A DNA stretch of 64,000 nt from Streptomyces sp. TSRI0107 (GTDB lineage Bacteria; Actinomycetota; Actinomycetes; Streptomycetales; Streptomycetaceae), in assembly GCF_001905845.1 (NCBI RefSeq), contig NZ_LIVZ01000005.1, positions 434,001 through 498,000 of the forward strand, written 5' to 3'. The notes beneath the pieces were generated by a model. That model was not told the DNA's origin. It was given only the letters and a program-made list of their open reading frames with translations, and did no database searches. A program made the translations under genes and the position numbers. Each line of letters opens with the position of its first letter. Positions within the stretch are counted from its first letter, which is position 1. This document shows positions 1 through 7,886 of this stretch, one piece after another.

Positions 1-2268
1 GGTGAAGGCGGCCTCGGCCTCGGCCGCGCGGCCCGCGAACAAATCCTGGTAGGCCAGACCCAGATCGAGCAGCGCCCGGCCCCAAGGGGTGTCCCCGACC
101 TGGACGCGGACGCGGTCGTGGTCGTCGACGGCCGGCCGGGGCCCGCCGACGAGGGACCACAGCACGACCGTGAACGGCAGCCGAAGCGGCCGGTCCACCC
201 CGCGCAGCACGTCCGTCGCGCGCGCGACGAGGGCGGCTTCGGCCGGGTCGGTGCCGCTGCCGGTGACCGCGCTCATCACGCACAGGGCGTACTCCTCGGC
301 CAGTTCCCCGGGCGGTGTGCCGCCGACGGTATCGAGCAGCGCGCGGGCCTGCGGCAGCTGCTCGCCGTGCAGGCCGCGCAGCCGCCGGAACCAGGTCAGG
401 GCGGCCATCAGGCGCAGGGCGTCCGCCGGGGCGGTGCGGATCAGCCGGCGCAGGGCCGCGTCCAGGTTGCCGTGCTCGGCGGTCAGCCGGGCCAGCCAGG
501 GCAGCTGACCGGCGCCGCGCAGCCGCGGTTCCGCCTGCTCGGCCAGGCGCAGGAAGTACCCGGCGTGCGCGTCCCGCAGCCGGCCGGCGTCCGTCAGCGT
601 CCCGGCGGCGAACGCGCGGATCGTCTCCAGCATCCGGTAGCGCCCCTCGGAGACCTCCAGGAAGGACTTCTCGACCAGCGACGCCAGCAGGTCCTCCGGG
701 TACGGCACCCCGCACACCGCCTCGACGGCCTCCAGGGTGGCGCCCCCGGAGAACACGGTCAGCCGCCGCGCCAGCTCCCGTTCCTCCTCGTCCAGCAGGT
801 CCCAGCTCCACTCCACGACCGCGCGCAGCGTCCGGTGCCGGGGCGCCTTGGATCGATCGCCCCGGGACAGCACCCGGAACCGGTCGTCCAGCCGGTCCGC
901 CAGCTCGTCGGGCGTCAGCGTGCGCAGCCGGGCCGCGGCCAGCTCGATGGCCAGCGGCAGCCCGTCCAGCGCCGCGCAGATGCCGGCCACGCGCGCGTGC
1001 CCCGGGAAATCGGGGCGGACCGCGCGGGCCCGGTCCAGGAAGAGCCGTGTCGCGGGCTCCGGCGGCAGCGGGGGCACCGGGACCAGGACCTCGCCGGTGA
1101 TCCCCAGCGACTCGCGGCTGGTGGCGAGCACCCGCACACCGGGACACGCGCCGAGCAGCAGAGCGCACAGCCGGGCCGCGTCCTCCACGACGTGCTCGCA
1201 GTTGTCCAGCACGAGCAGCAGCTCACGGTCCTCCAGGGCGGCCAGCAGCCGGTCCGTGCCGTCCGTCGCGGGCCCCCGGAAGCCCTCCCGCACGCCGAGC
1301 GCGCCGAGCACGGCGTAGGGGATCCGCGCGCCGTCGCCGAGGGGCGCCAGCTCGACGAAGCACACGCCCGCCTGGGCGGTCGCCGTCTCCACCGCGAGCC
1401 GGGTCTTGCCCGCGCCGCCGGGACCGGTGAGCGTGACCAGCCGGGAGCCGGGGTCGGCCAGCAGCGCGCGGATCCGCGCCAGCTCCTCCTCCCGGCCGAC
1501 GAAACGCGTGAGCTGGACGGGGACGCGCGGGCGGGCGTCCGCGCGGGTGCCCTGAAGCAGCTCCAGGTGCAGCGCCGCCAGCTCCGGCGAGGGATCGGTG
1601 CCCAGTTCGTCGGCGAGCCGGCGGCGGGCCTCCTCGTACACCGTCAGCGCCTCCGCCGGCCGCCCCGCCGCGTGCAGGGCCCGCATCAGCTGCCCGTGAA
1701 GCCGCTCGCGCAGCGGATGCGCGACCAGCAGCGCCCGCAGCTCCGCCACCAGCTCCGGCCCGCCGCCCAGCGCCAGATCCGCCTCGATCCGGTCGCCCAC
1801 GGCGGCCAGCCGCAGCTCTTCCAGCCGGGTGGCCCCGGCCCGCGCGTCCGGCAGGTCGGGCAGGGCCGGTCCGCGCCACAGGGCCAGCGCGTCGCGGAGC
1901 AGGGCGGCGGCGTGGCGATGGTCACCCGCGGCGAGCGCCGCCCGACCCTGCTCGGCCATACGTTCGAAATGGTGGGCGTCGACCGACTCCGGCGGCACGG
2001 CGAGCCGGTAACCGGCCGGGACGGCCTCGATCTCCGCGTGCGGGGCCAGCCGCCTGCGCAGCCGGGAGATCTGCGACTGGAGCGCGTTCGCGGCGCCCGC
2101 GGGCGGCTCGGAGCCGTAAAGGCCCTCGGTCAGACGGCCCGTGGAGACGGGCCGGCCGGGAGCCAGCAGCAGAAGGGTGAGCAGGGCGCGTGGGCGGGGA
2201 CCGCCCGGGTCGACGGGGGCGCCGTCCTCGGTGCGGAGCTCCAGGGGGCCCAGAATGCCGAAACGCAT
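1..2268 (-). CDS. AfsR/SARP-like BTAD + NB-ARC regulator (3' part missing)
   Basis: Transcriptional regulator of the large AfsR/DnrI type, read on the minus strand from ATG at 2268 and still open at the window edge (756 codons visible). The order is an N-terminal winged-helix DNA-binding domain (about residues 1-95, starting MRFGILGPLEL), a bacterial transcriptional activator domain (about 100-245), then an NB-ARC/STAND ATPase. The P-loop LTGPGGAGKTRLA lies near residue 281, Walker B LLLVLDNCEHV near 350, and the GLPLAIELAAARL motif follows. The last visible part looks TPR-like. Such proteins usually activate secondary metabolism genes, but no biosynthetic genes are in view, so the target is unknown. 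It faces away from the core genes and sits just after the rpmB terminator, so it is probably a separate transcription unit and possibly a strain-specific neighbour. Confidence 0.88.
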   Translation of the reverse strand, partial: MRFGILGPLELRTEDGAPVDPGGPRPRALLTLLLLAPGRPVSTGRLTEGLYGSEPPAGAANALQSQISRLRRRLAPHAEIEAVPAGYRLAVPPESVDAHHFERMAEQGRAALAAGDHRHAAALLRDALALWRGPALPDLPDARAGATRLEELRLAAVGDRIEADLALGGGPELVAELRALLVAHPLRERLHGQLMRALHAAGRPAEALTVYEEARRRLADELGTDPSPELAALHLELLQGTRADARPRVPVQLTRFVGREEELARIRALLADPGSRLVTLTGPGGAGKTRLAVETATAQAGVCFVELAPLGDGARIPYAVLGALGVREGFRGPATDGTDRLLAALEDRELLLVLDNCEHVVEDAARLCALLLGACPGVRVLATSRESLGITGEVLVPVPPLPPEPATRLFLDRARAVRPDFPGHARVAGICAALDGLPLAIELAAARLRTLTPDELADRLDDRFRVLSRGDRSKAPRHRTLRAVVEWSWDLLDEEERELARRLTVFSGGATLEAVEAVCGVPYPEDLLASLVEKSFLEVSEGRYRMLETIRAFAAGTLTDAGRLRDAHAGYFLRLAEQAEPRLRGAGQLPWLARLTAEHGNLDAALRRLIRTAPADALRLMAALTWFRRLRGLHGEQLPQARALLDTVGGTPPGELAEEYALCVMSAVTGSGTDPAEAALVARATDVLRGVDRPLRLPFTVVLWSLVGGPRPAVDDHDRVRVQVGDTPWGRALLDLGLAYQDLFAGRAAEAEAAFT

Positions 2269-2312
2269 CCCCGGATTCTGGCAGCAGGCGCCGGCCCGGA
2301 GGCGGGCACAGC

Positions 2313-2343
2313 AAAAAGCCGGCCCACGTGAGTGGACCGGCTT
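2313..2343 (-). terminator. Rho-independent terminator of rpmB
   Basis: On the minus strand a 12-bp stem with one mismatch (arms AAGCCGGTCCAC and GTGGGCCGGCTT, 4-nt loop) is followed by a run of five T. It lies 40 nt past the rpmB stop and just before the regulator start. Confidence 0.8.
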
Positions 2344-2382
2344 CTGCAGCGAACCGGCAGTGGCCGCGCGCTCAGCTGAGCG

Positions 2383-2568
2383 TCAGCGCGAGACCTTGCC
2401 GGCCTTGATGCACGAGGTGCAAGCGTTCACGCGCTTCGGCGTCCCGCCCACCACGGTACGCACACGCTGGATGTTCGGGTTCCAGCGGCGGGACGTACGG
2501 CGGTGCGAGTGCGAGATGTTGTTGCCGAAGCCCGGCCCCTTGCCGCAGACGTCGCAGTTGGCAGCCAC
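2383..2568 (-). CDS. rpmB: 50S ribosomal protein L28
   Basis: 61-residue L28, a protein of the large ribosomal subunit. It starts [20 protein letters not shown] and ends with a second Cys pair (CTSC), so it is the Cys-containing, zinc-binding C+ form. Streptomyces usually also carries a zinc-independent paralogue elsewhere. The start is GTG at 2568 with GGAGTGA upstream. The length is normal. It is divergent from the DAK2-type kinase gene, with a palindrome-bearing 264-bp region between them, and is followed by a clear terminator. Confidence 0.97.
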   Translation of the reverse strand: MAANCDVCGKGPGFGNNISHSHRRTSRRWNPNIQRVRTVVGGTPKRVNACTSCIKAGKVSR

Positions 2569-2663
2569 GGGTCACTCCAAAGACTTCAGATGCACTTACG
2601 GTTAATCCCGGCATGCCGGGATCGAGATCTTAGGCTCTACGAGCGATCTGAGATCTGAGTGGC

Positions 2664-2698
2664 GTTGCCAGGGGAACAGCCCGATCAGATCGGGCAAC
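2664..2698. promoter_or_regulatory. Nested inverted repeats between rpmB and the DAK2 gene
   Basis: A 15-bp palindrome CCCGATCAGATCGGG (2680-2694) lies inside a second repeat, GTTGCC (2664-2669) / GGCAAC (2693-2698). The position between divergent genes suggests an operator or a structured leader. No regulator is known for it. Confidence 0.35.
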
Positions 2699-2832
2699 CG
2701 GAGCAGCATACAACGGCTGCGCCCGTGGAACGAAACTACCACGGCTGCTCCGGGGCCCGCCCCGGCCCTCTTCCGGCGGTCACCGGCCCTGGGTCTACGC
2801 TGCGTCCAGTCCAGCAGCTCAAGGAGGCGCAG

Positions 2833-4521
2833 GTGCCGCAGGTGCCGCAGACATTCTTCGATGCTCTCGCGGTGCGCACCTGGTGCGGTCTCGCGCTCCA
2901 GGCCCTCGGGCGGGCGCGCGAGGAGATCGACGCGATCAACGTGTACCCGGTGGCGGACGGCGACACCGGCACGAACCTGTATCTGACCGTCGAGTCGGCC
3001 GCCGCCGCCGTGGACGCGGTGTTCGCCGGCCACGAGGTCGGGTCGCGGCGGCCGGAACGCCCTTCACTCGCGCAGGCCGTGCGCGCGATGGCGCACGGCG
3101 CGCTCATCGGGGCCCGCGGGAACTCCGGGACCATCCTCGCCCAGCTGCTGCGCGGCATGGCCCAGGTGCTCGCCGCCGACGACGCCCCGCACACCGACGG
3201 CCCCGGGCTGCGCCTCGCCCTGCGCCGGGCCGCCGACTCCGCCCGCCAGGCCGTCGCCCACCCCGTCGAGGGCACGGTGCTGACCGTCGCCTCGGCAGCC
3301 GCCGACGCGGCAGGGAAAGCCGAGGGGGACTGCGGGGCCGTCGCGCGGGCCGCCCACGAAGGGGCGCTCGCCGCGCTCGCCGCGACCCCCGGGCAGCTGG
3401 CCGTGCTGGAGCGCGCCGGGGTGGTCGACGCCGGGGGACGGGGACTGGTGGCGGTGCTGGGAGCCCTCGTGGAGACCCTCACCGGCGAGGCACCGCGCGG
3501 GGTGCCGACCTCGCTGTCCGCGGGGCACGCGCGCGGGGAGGGCGACGCGGCGGAGCCGCATCTCTGCCCGGACGCCGCGGCGACCCCGGAGGACGGCGGT
3601 CCCGCCTTCGAGGTGATCTACCTGCTGGAGGCCGACGACGATGCCGTGGCGCGGCTGCGGCGGCAGCTGGACGCCCTCGGCGACTCCCTCGTCGTGGTCG
3701 GCGGCGACGGACTGTGGAACGTCCATGTGCACGTGGACGACGCCGGCGCCGCCGTGGAGGCGGGCGTCGAGGCCGGCCGGCCGTACCGGATCCGGATCAC
3801 CCACTTCGGCGCCGGCGACGTGCACACCGCGCGCGGTGAGCGGCCGCCCGTGGAGCGTGTCCAGCGCGCGGTGGTCGCCGTCGTGCCCGGCGAGGGCCTG
3901 GCCGGGCTGTATGCCGACGCGGGCGCGACCACGGTGCTCGCGCGCCCCGGGGAGCCGCCCGCCAGCGGGGAACTCCTGCACGCCGTACGCCGGGCCCACG
4001 CGCGCGAGGTCGTGCTGCTGCCCAACGACGCCGAGCTGCGCCACACCGCCGCGGCGGCGGCCGAGCAGGCCCGGACGGAGGGCATCCGCGTGGCCCTCAT
4101 CCCGACCCGCTCCGCCGTGCAGGGCATCGCGGCGCTCGCGGTGCACGAGCCGGAGCGCCGCTTCGACGAGGACGTCGTCGCCATGACCTCGGCGGCGGGC
4201 GCGACCCGCTACGCCGAGGTCGCCGTCGCCGAGGAACAGTCCTGGACCATGGCCGGCATCTGCCAGGCCGGCGACGTGCTCGGCCTCATCGACGGCGACG
4301 TGGCCGTGATCGGCTCGGACGTCACCGCCACCGCCGAGACCGTCCTCGACCGCATGCTCGCGGCCGGCGGGGAACTGGTCACCGTCGTCCTCGGCGACGA
4401 GGTGCCCCGATCCGTCGCCGACCGGCTGGAGGCCCGGGTACGGGAGGCGTACCTGGCCGTGGACACCGTGGTGTACCGGGGCGGACGACAGGGATCGCTG
4501 GTGCTGATCGGGGTGGAGTAG
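2833..4521 (+). CDS. DAK2 domain protein, FakA/YloV-like kinase
   Basis: 562-residue protein of the DhaL-DegV type (FakA/VakA in Firmicutes, the ATP-binding subunit that phosphorylates fatty acids held by a FakB protein). The N-terminal DhaL domain (about 1-200) has the Mg-ATP motif NVYPVADGDTGTN (36-48) with D42, D44 and N48. The C-terminal DegV-like half spans about 260-562 (for example EEQSWTMAGICQAGDVLGLI). GTG at 2833 is chosen because AAGGAGG lies 6 nt upstream; an in-frame GTG at 2842 is the alternative. The rpmB/DAK2/recG neighbourhood is common in actinobacteria. Here an HSP90-TPR pair separates it from recG. Fatty-acid substrate use is inferred from the family; no FakB gene is in view. 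Confidence 0.9.
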   Translation: MPQVPQTFFDALAVRTWCGLALQALGRAREEIDAINVYPVADGDTGTNLYLTVESAAAAVDAVFAGHEVGSRRPERPSLAQAVRAMAHGALIGARGNSGTILAQLLRGMAQVLAADDAPHTDGPGLRLALRRAADSARQAVAHPVEGTVLTVASAAADAAGKAEGDCGAVARAAHEGALAALAATPGQLAVLERAGVVDAGGRGLVAVLGALVETLTGEAPRGVPTSLSAGHARGEGDAAEPHLCPDAAATPEDGGPAFEVIYLLEADDDAVARLRRQLDALGDSLVVVGGDGLWNVHVHVDDAGAAVEAGVEAGRPYRIRITHFGAGDVHTARGERPPVERVQRAVVAVVPGEGLAGLYADAGATTVLARPGEPPASGELLHAVRRAHAREVVLLPNDAELRHTAAAAAEQARTEGIRVALIPTRSAVQGIAALAVHEPERRFDEDVVAMTSAAGATRYAEVAVAEEQSWTMAGICQAGDVLGLIDGDVAVIGSDVTATAETVLDRMLAAGGELVTVVLGDEVPRSVADRLEARVREAYLAVDTVVYRGGRQGSLVLIGVE

Positions 4522-4523
4522 GG

Positions 4524-4858
4524 GTCCCGCGCGGGGCGTGCGGTTCGCCGGTCTCGCGCGGGGGGTGCGGTTCGGGGCCTCGCCCGGGGTGTGCCGTTCG
4601 CCGGCCCCACCTGGGGCGTGCCGTTCGCCGGCCCCGCGAGGCGGACGGTTCGCCGGTCCCGCGCGGGCGTGCGGTTCGGAGCTCCGCCCGGGGTGTGCCG
4701 TTCGCCGGCCCCGCCCGGGGCGTGCCGTTCGCCGGCCCCGCGAGGCGGACGGTTCGCCGGTCCCGCGCGGGCGTGCGGTTCGGGGCCCCGCCCGGGGCGT
4801 GCCGTCCGCCGGTCCCGCGCGGGGCGCGCCGTTCACCGGACCCGCGCGGGGCGCGCCG
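4524..4858. repeat. GC-rich 26-bp minisatellite between convergent genes
   Basis: This gene-free stretch is filled by about 13 degenerate tandem copies of a 25-27 bp unit (core TGCGGTTCGCCGGTCCCGCG). A higher-order period of 104 bp is visible: GAGGCGGACGGTTCGCCGG occurs at 4638 and again at 4742. The period is not a multiple of 3, so one coding frame is not preserved. Most units hold a CCCGCGCGGG or similar palindrome, so transcripts from either side could form hairpins and end here. It separates the 3' ends of the DAK2 gene and the TPR gene. Confidence 0.85.
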
Positions 4859-4859
4859 T

Positions 4860-7800
4860 TCAGCCGTCCTCCTGCTCCCGCACCACCCGCAGCATCTGCT
4901 CCGCCTCTGCCCGACGCGTCCGCGCCACCTCGTCCTCCTCCGAGGCGTCGGCGTACGCCGCCAGCACTCCACGCGCGCGTGCCGCGGCCTCGGCCGGGCG
5001 GCCCAGGTCGGCCTCCAGCCAGCCGGCGGCCAGTTCGGCGCCGGTACGGCTGGGCAGGGCCTCGTCGCCGAGGGCGGCGAACACCGCGACGGCGTTCGCC
5101 ATCTGCGCCAGAGCCTCCTCGAACACGTCCTGGATCGAGCCGTCCTCGGCGTCCTCCGTGCACGAGCGGGCCAGCAGGTCGCCGAACTGCCGGTGCGTGT
5201 GGCCCAGTTCGGCGGCGAGCCGTTGCCGCGCCTCCTCGTCCGGTGCCGCGGCGGGCGCCGCCGCGCACTCCCGCAGGGCGTCCGCCATCAGCTCCCGCGC
5301 CCGGTCCGGGCCGTCCTGGGTGCGCAGCGCCAGCCACGCGCGGGCCCGCAGCGAGCGGACCAGGCCGTGCACGTTGCCGAGCGAACGCCACAGGTCGCCC
5401 GCGCGCGCGTACGCCCGGTCGGCCTCGGCCGGCATGTCCGCCTGGCCCAGGGACTCGGCGGCGAGGTGGGCGAGGGTCGCGTGGTCGTGCTGCTCGGGCC
5501 AGTGCCGGGCGATCTCGGCGGCCTGCAGCCGCCGCTCGGCCGCCGCCTGGTGCTCTCCCAGCTCGCCCAGACAGTCGCCGAGCCACCACAGCGTCTGGAC
5601 GACCGCGCCGTCGCCGTGCGTCTCGGCGCTCAGGTCGGGCAGCGCCGACTCCAGCACCTCGGCGGCCTCGGCCCAGCGGCCCTGCCGCAGCAGGAACCCG
5701 CCGAGCAGCTGCCGCGCCCACGGGCCGAGGGTGCGGCCCTCGCCCGCCTCGTCGGCCCAGTGCGCCGCCTCCAGGGCGTGCTCGGCGGCCTCCTCGGCCG
5801 CGCCCCGGCCGCCGACCACCTCGGCCAGCTGGAGGTGCAGCTGGGCGCGCCCGACGGGCTCCAGGTGGGCCCCGCCGTGCCCCAGGGCGGCGCGCAGCGC
5901 CCGCTCCGCCTCCGCCTCGTCGCCGAGCTGGTGCGCGAGCCCCGCCAGCCGGACCTCGTACTCCACGGCGAACCACGGCAGCCCCATGGCCGCGTACTCC
6001 GCGGCGGCCCGCGCGAACAGCCCCGTCGCCGTGCGTGCGTCCCCGGCCCGCGCCGCCAGCTCCGCGAGCATCGCCCGCGCCTCGGCGGCCCGCGAGGCCA
6101 GCCGCACATCACCCCCGGTGTGCCCGTCCACCAGCGCCAGCACCTCCCGGACGGCGGCCTCCGCCTCGGCCAGGACGGGGTCGGCGGACGGAGGCGGTAC
6201 GTCGTCCCCGGCGGGCTCCTCCAGCTCGTACACCCGCCGCATCAGGATCCGCGCCCGGCCCATCAGCACCGACGCGGCCTGGCCTATGCCCGTGCCGTCC
6301 TCGGCGTACAGCGCGAGCACCCGGTCGTACGGCTCGGCGACCGCGGCCACCGCCTCGTCGACCCGGCCCGCGAGCGCGCGGACGTACGCGGCACGGGCCA
6401 GGGCGGCCAGCGCCTCGCCGGGGTCGCCGGCCTCCGCGTACAGCTCCGCGGCGCGCTCGAACAGGGCGGCGCCCTCCGGGCCCAGGCCCATCGCCTCGTG
6501 GTCGGCGATCTCCGCGCGGTCACGGGCGGCCAGCTCGACGCCGTCGGCCGCCTCGGCGGCGCGCGCGACCGCGGCCCACGCCTCGACGGCGTTCGGCTGC
6601 AGGGTGTCCGACAGCCGCCGGGCCTCGGCCAGCAGCGCGTCGAGGCCGGCCCGCGGGCCGGAGCCGGTGCCGCCCGCGTCGGCGTTCGCGCCGTTCGCGT
6701 CGGTGAGCGCGGCGGGGCGCGCGTCCGTGGCGAGCGCGGGATCGGGCGCCGCGGGCGCCGCCGGTGCCTGGCGCTGGGAGCGCACGCCCAGCGGGAGCCG
6801 GTCCACCAGCGCCGGCTGATCCATGCGCGCGCGGACCCGCTCACTGACGTACGTCGTGCCGTTGCGCTGGTCGAACCGCGCCGCCAGCGCCAGCGCCTCC
6901 ACGCGCGCGTGCCCGGCGAGTTCGGCCGCCGTCCACGACCGTCCGGCCGGTCCCGGCACCTGCCGCCCGCCGAAGCCGAGCACCGTCAGCCGGCCCATCA
7001 GCAGCGCCACCACGCTCAGGAACTCCATCCGGCTGCGCGGCTGCCCGGTGTCCGTGAAGTACGCCGGCCGCTCCGCCAGCAGCTCCAGACCGCGCGCCTC
7101 GTTGCCGGTCAGCGCGCAGAACTCCACGTGCTCCGCGTACGCGCTGCGCATGCTCTCCTTGGCGCGCACCAGCCGGAAACCCCGCAGATGGTGACCCCGC
7201 GCCTCGTCCAGCCGGCCGAGCCGCACCAGCGGCAGCAGCGAGGAGGCGAGCGCCGCGTGCGGCTCGTGGGCACAGCTGAACTCGCCGTCCAGCACGGGCC
7301 GCCAGAACCGCAGCGCCTCCTCGTCCCGGCCGCGCTCCGCCTGCCACCAGCCCTGCCCGTCCAGTTCGCAGGCGTGGCAGTCGGCCATGGAGTCCCGGTC
7401 GGCGGCCAGCCACGCGGCGTACGCGCGCTCCGCGCGGGGCACGTCCCCGACGTGCGCGGCCACATGGAACTCGGCGCTGCGCACCGCCCGCTCGGAGTGC
7501 CCCGCCAGCCGGTAGCGCCGCTCCATCTCGCCGAGCCACTTCTCGATCGAGGCGAGCGGGATGTGCGGCTGGTCCAGCATGCCGGTCGTCATCCACTTGA
7601 AGACCCAGTGCAGCGAATGGGTCTCCTGCTCGTCGAAGTCCTCCGGGCGCTCGTCCCACATGCGCAGCAGCCGCGCGAACGGGACGAACATCTTGTCCTT
7701 CTCGGAGCTGTAGTTGTAGACCGTCAGCTGATGGCCCAGCGCCTCGATCACGGCGAGCGGGACGTCCAGCCGCTCCGCCGCGGCCAGCAGCTGCTCCGCG

Positions 7801-7886
7801 CGGGCGTTGCGGGCCGGCCCCTCCGGGCGTGCCGCGTTCTCCGCCAGCGCCTGGCGCAGGGAGTCGAAGTCCGTGATCTCGCTCAT
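4860..7886 (-). CDS. Large TPR-repeat protein coupled to HSP90
   Basis: 1008-residue soluble alpha-helical protein rich in Ala, Leu and Glu, built largely of tetratricopeptide-like helix pairs (for example EEALRFWRPVLDGE and GDPGEALAALARAAYVRALA). An Ala/Pro-rich linker lies around residues 365-420. There is no signal peptide, membrane segment or recognisable catalytic motif. The ATG at 7886 overlaps the TGA of the upstream HSP90 gene by one base (TGATG), so the two are translationally coupled. TPR proteins are the classic Hsp90 co-chaperones in eukaryotes, so a scaffold, client-adaptor or co-chaperone role is a reasonable inference, but none is shown for this protein. The 3' end abuts the minisatellite. 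Confidence 0.85.
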   Translation of the reverse strand: MSEITDFDSLRQALAENAARPEGPARNARAEQLLAAAERLDVPLAVIEALGHQLTVYNYSSEKDKMFVPFARLLRMWDERPEDFDEQETHSLHWVFKWMTTGMLDQPHIPLASIEKWLGEMERRYRLAGHSERAVRSAEFHVAAHVGDVPRAERAYAAWLAADRDSMADCHACELDGQGWWQAERGRDEEALRFWRPVLDGEFSCAHEPHAALASSLLPLVRLGRLDEARGHHLRGFRLVRAKESMRSAYAEHVEFCALTGNEARGLELLAERPAYFTDTGQPRSRMEFLSVVALLMGRLTVLGFGGRQVPGPAGRSWTAAELAGHARVEALALAARFDQRNGTTYVSERVRARMDQPALVDRLPLGVRSQRQAPAAPAAPDPALATDARPAALTDANGANADAGGTGSGPRAGLDALLAEARRLSDTLQPNAVEAWAAVARAAEAADGVELAARDRAEIADHEAMGLGPEGAALFERAAELYAEAGDPGEALAALARAAYVRALAGRVDEAVAAVAEPYDRVLALYAEDGTGIGQAASVLMGRARILMRRVYELEEPAGDDVPPPSADPVLAEAEAAVREVLALVDGHTGGDVRLASRAAEARAMLAELAARAGDARTATGLFARAAAEYAAMGLPWFAVEYEVRLAGLAHQLGDEAEAERALRAALGHGGAHLEPVGRAQLHLQLAEVVGGRGAAEEAAEHALEAAHWADEAGEGRTLGPWARQLLGGFLLRQGRWAEAAEVLESALPDLSAETHGDGAVVQTLWWLGDCLGELGEHQAAAERRLQAAEIARHWPEQHDHATLAHLAAESLGQADMPAEADRAYARAGDLWRSLGNVHGLVRSLRARAWLALRTQDGPDRARELMADALRECAAAPAAAPDEEARQRLAAELGHTHRQFGDLLARSCTEDAEDGSIQDVFEEALAQMANAVAVFAALGDEALPSRTGAELAAGWLEADLGRPAEAAARARGVLAAYADASEEDEVARTRRAEAEQMLRVVREQEDG

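Noticed and set aside
118..2331. 737-codon plus-strand open frame
   Set aside because: It is the antisense shadow of the BTAD/NB-ARC regulator; the minus strand shows clear domain motifs and the plus product is low-complexity Arg/Gly/Pro/Gln.
3064..5976. 970-codon minus-strand frame across the DAK2 gene and the minisatellite
   Set aside because: It covers the DAK2 gene antisense and the repeats; no domain is seen and composition is that of a GC-rich shadow frame.
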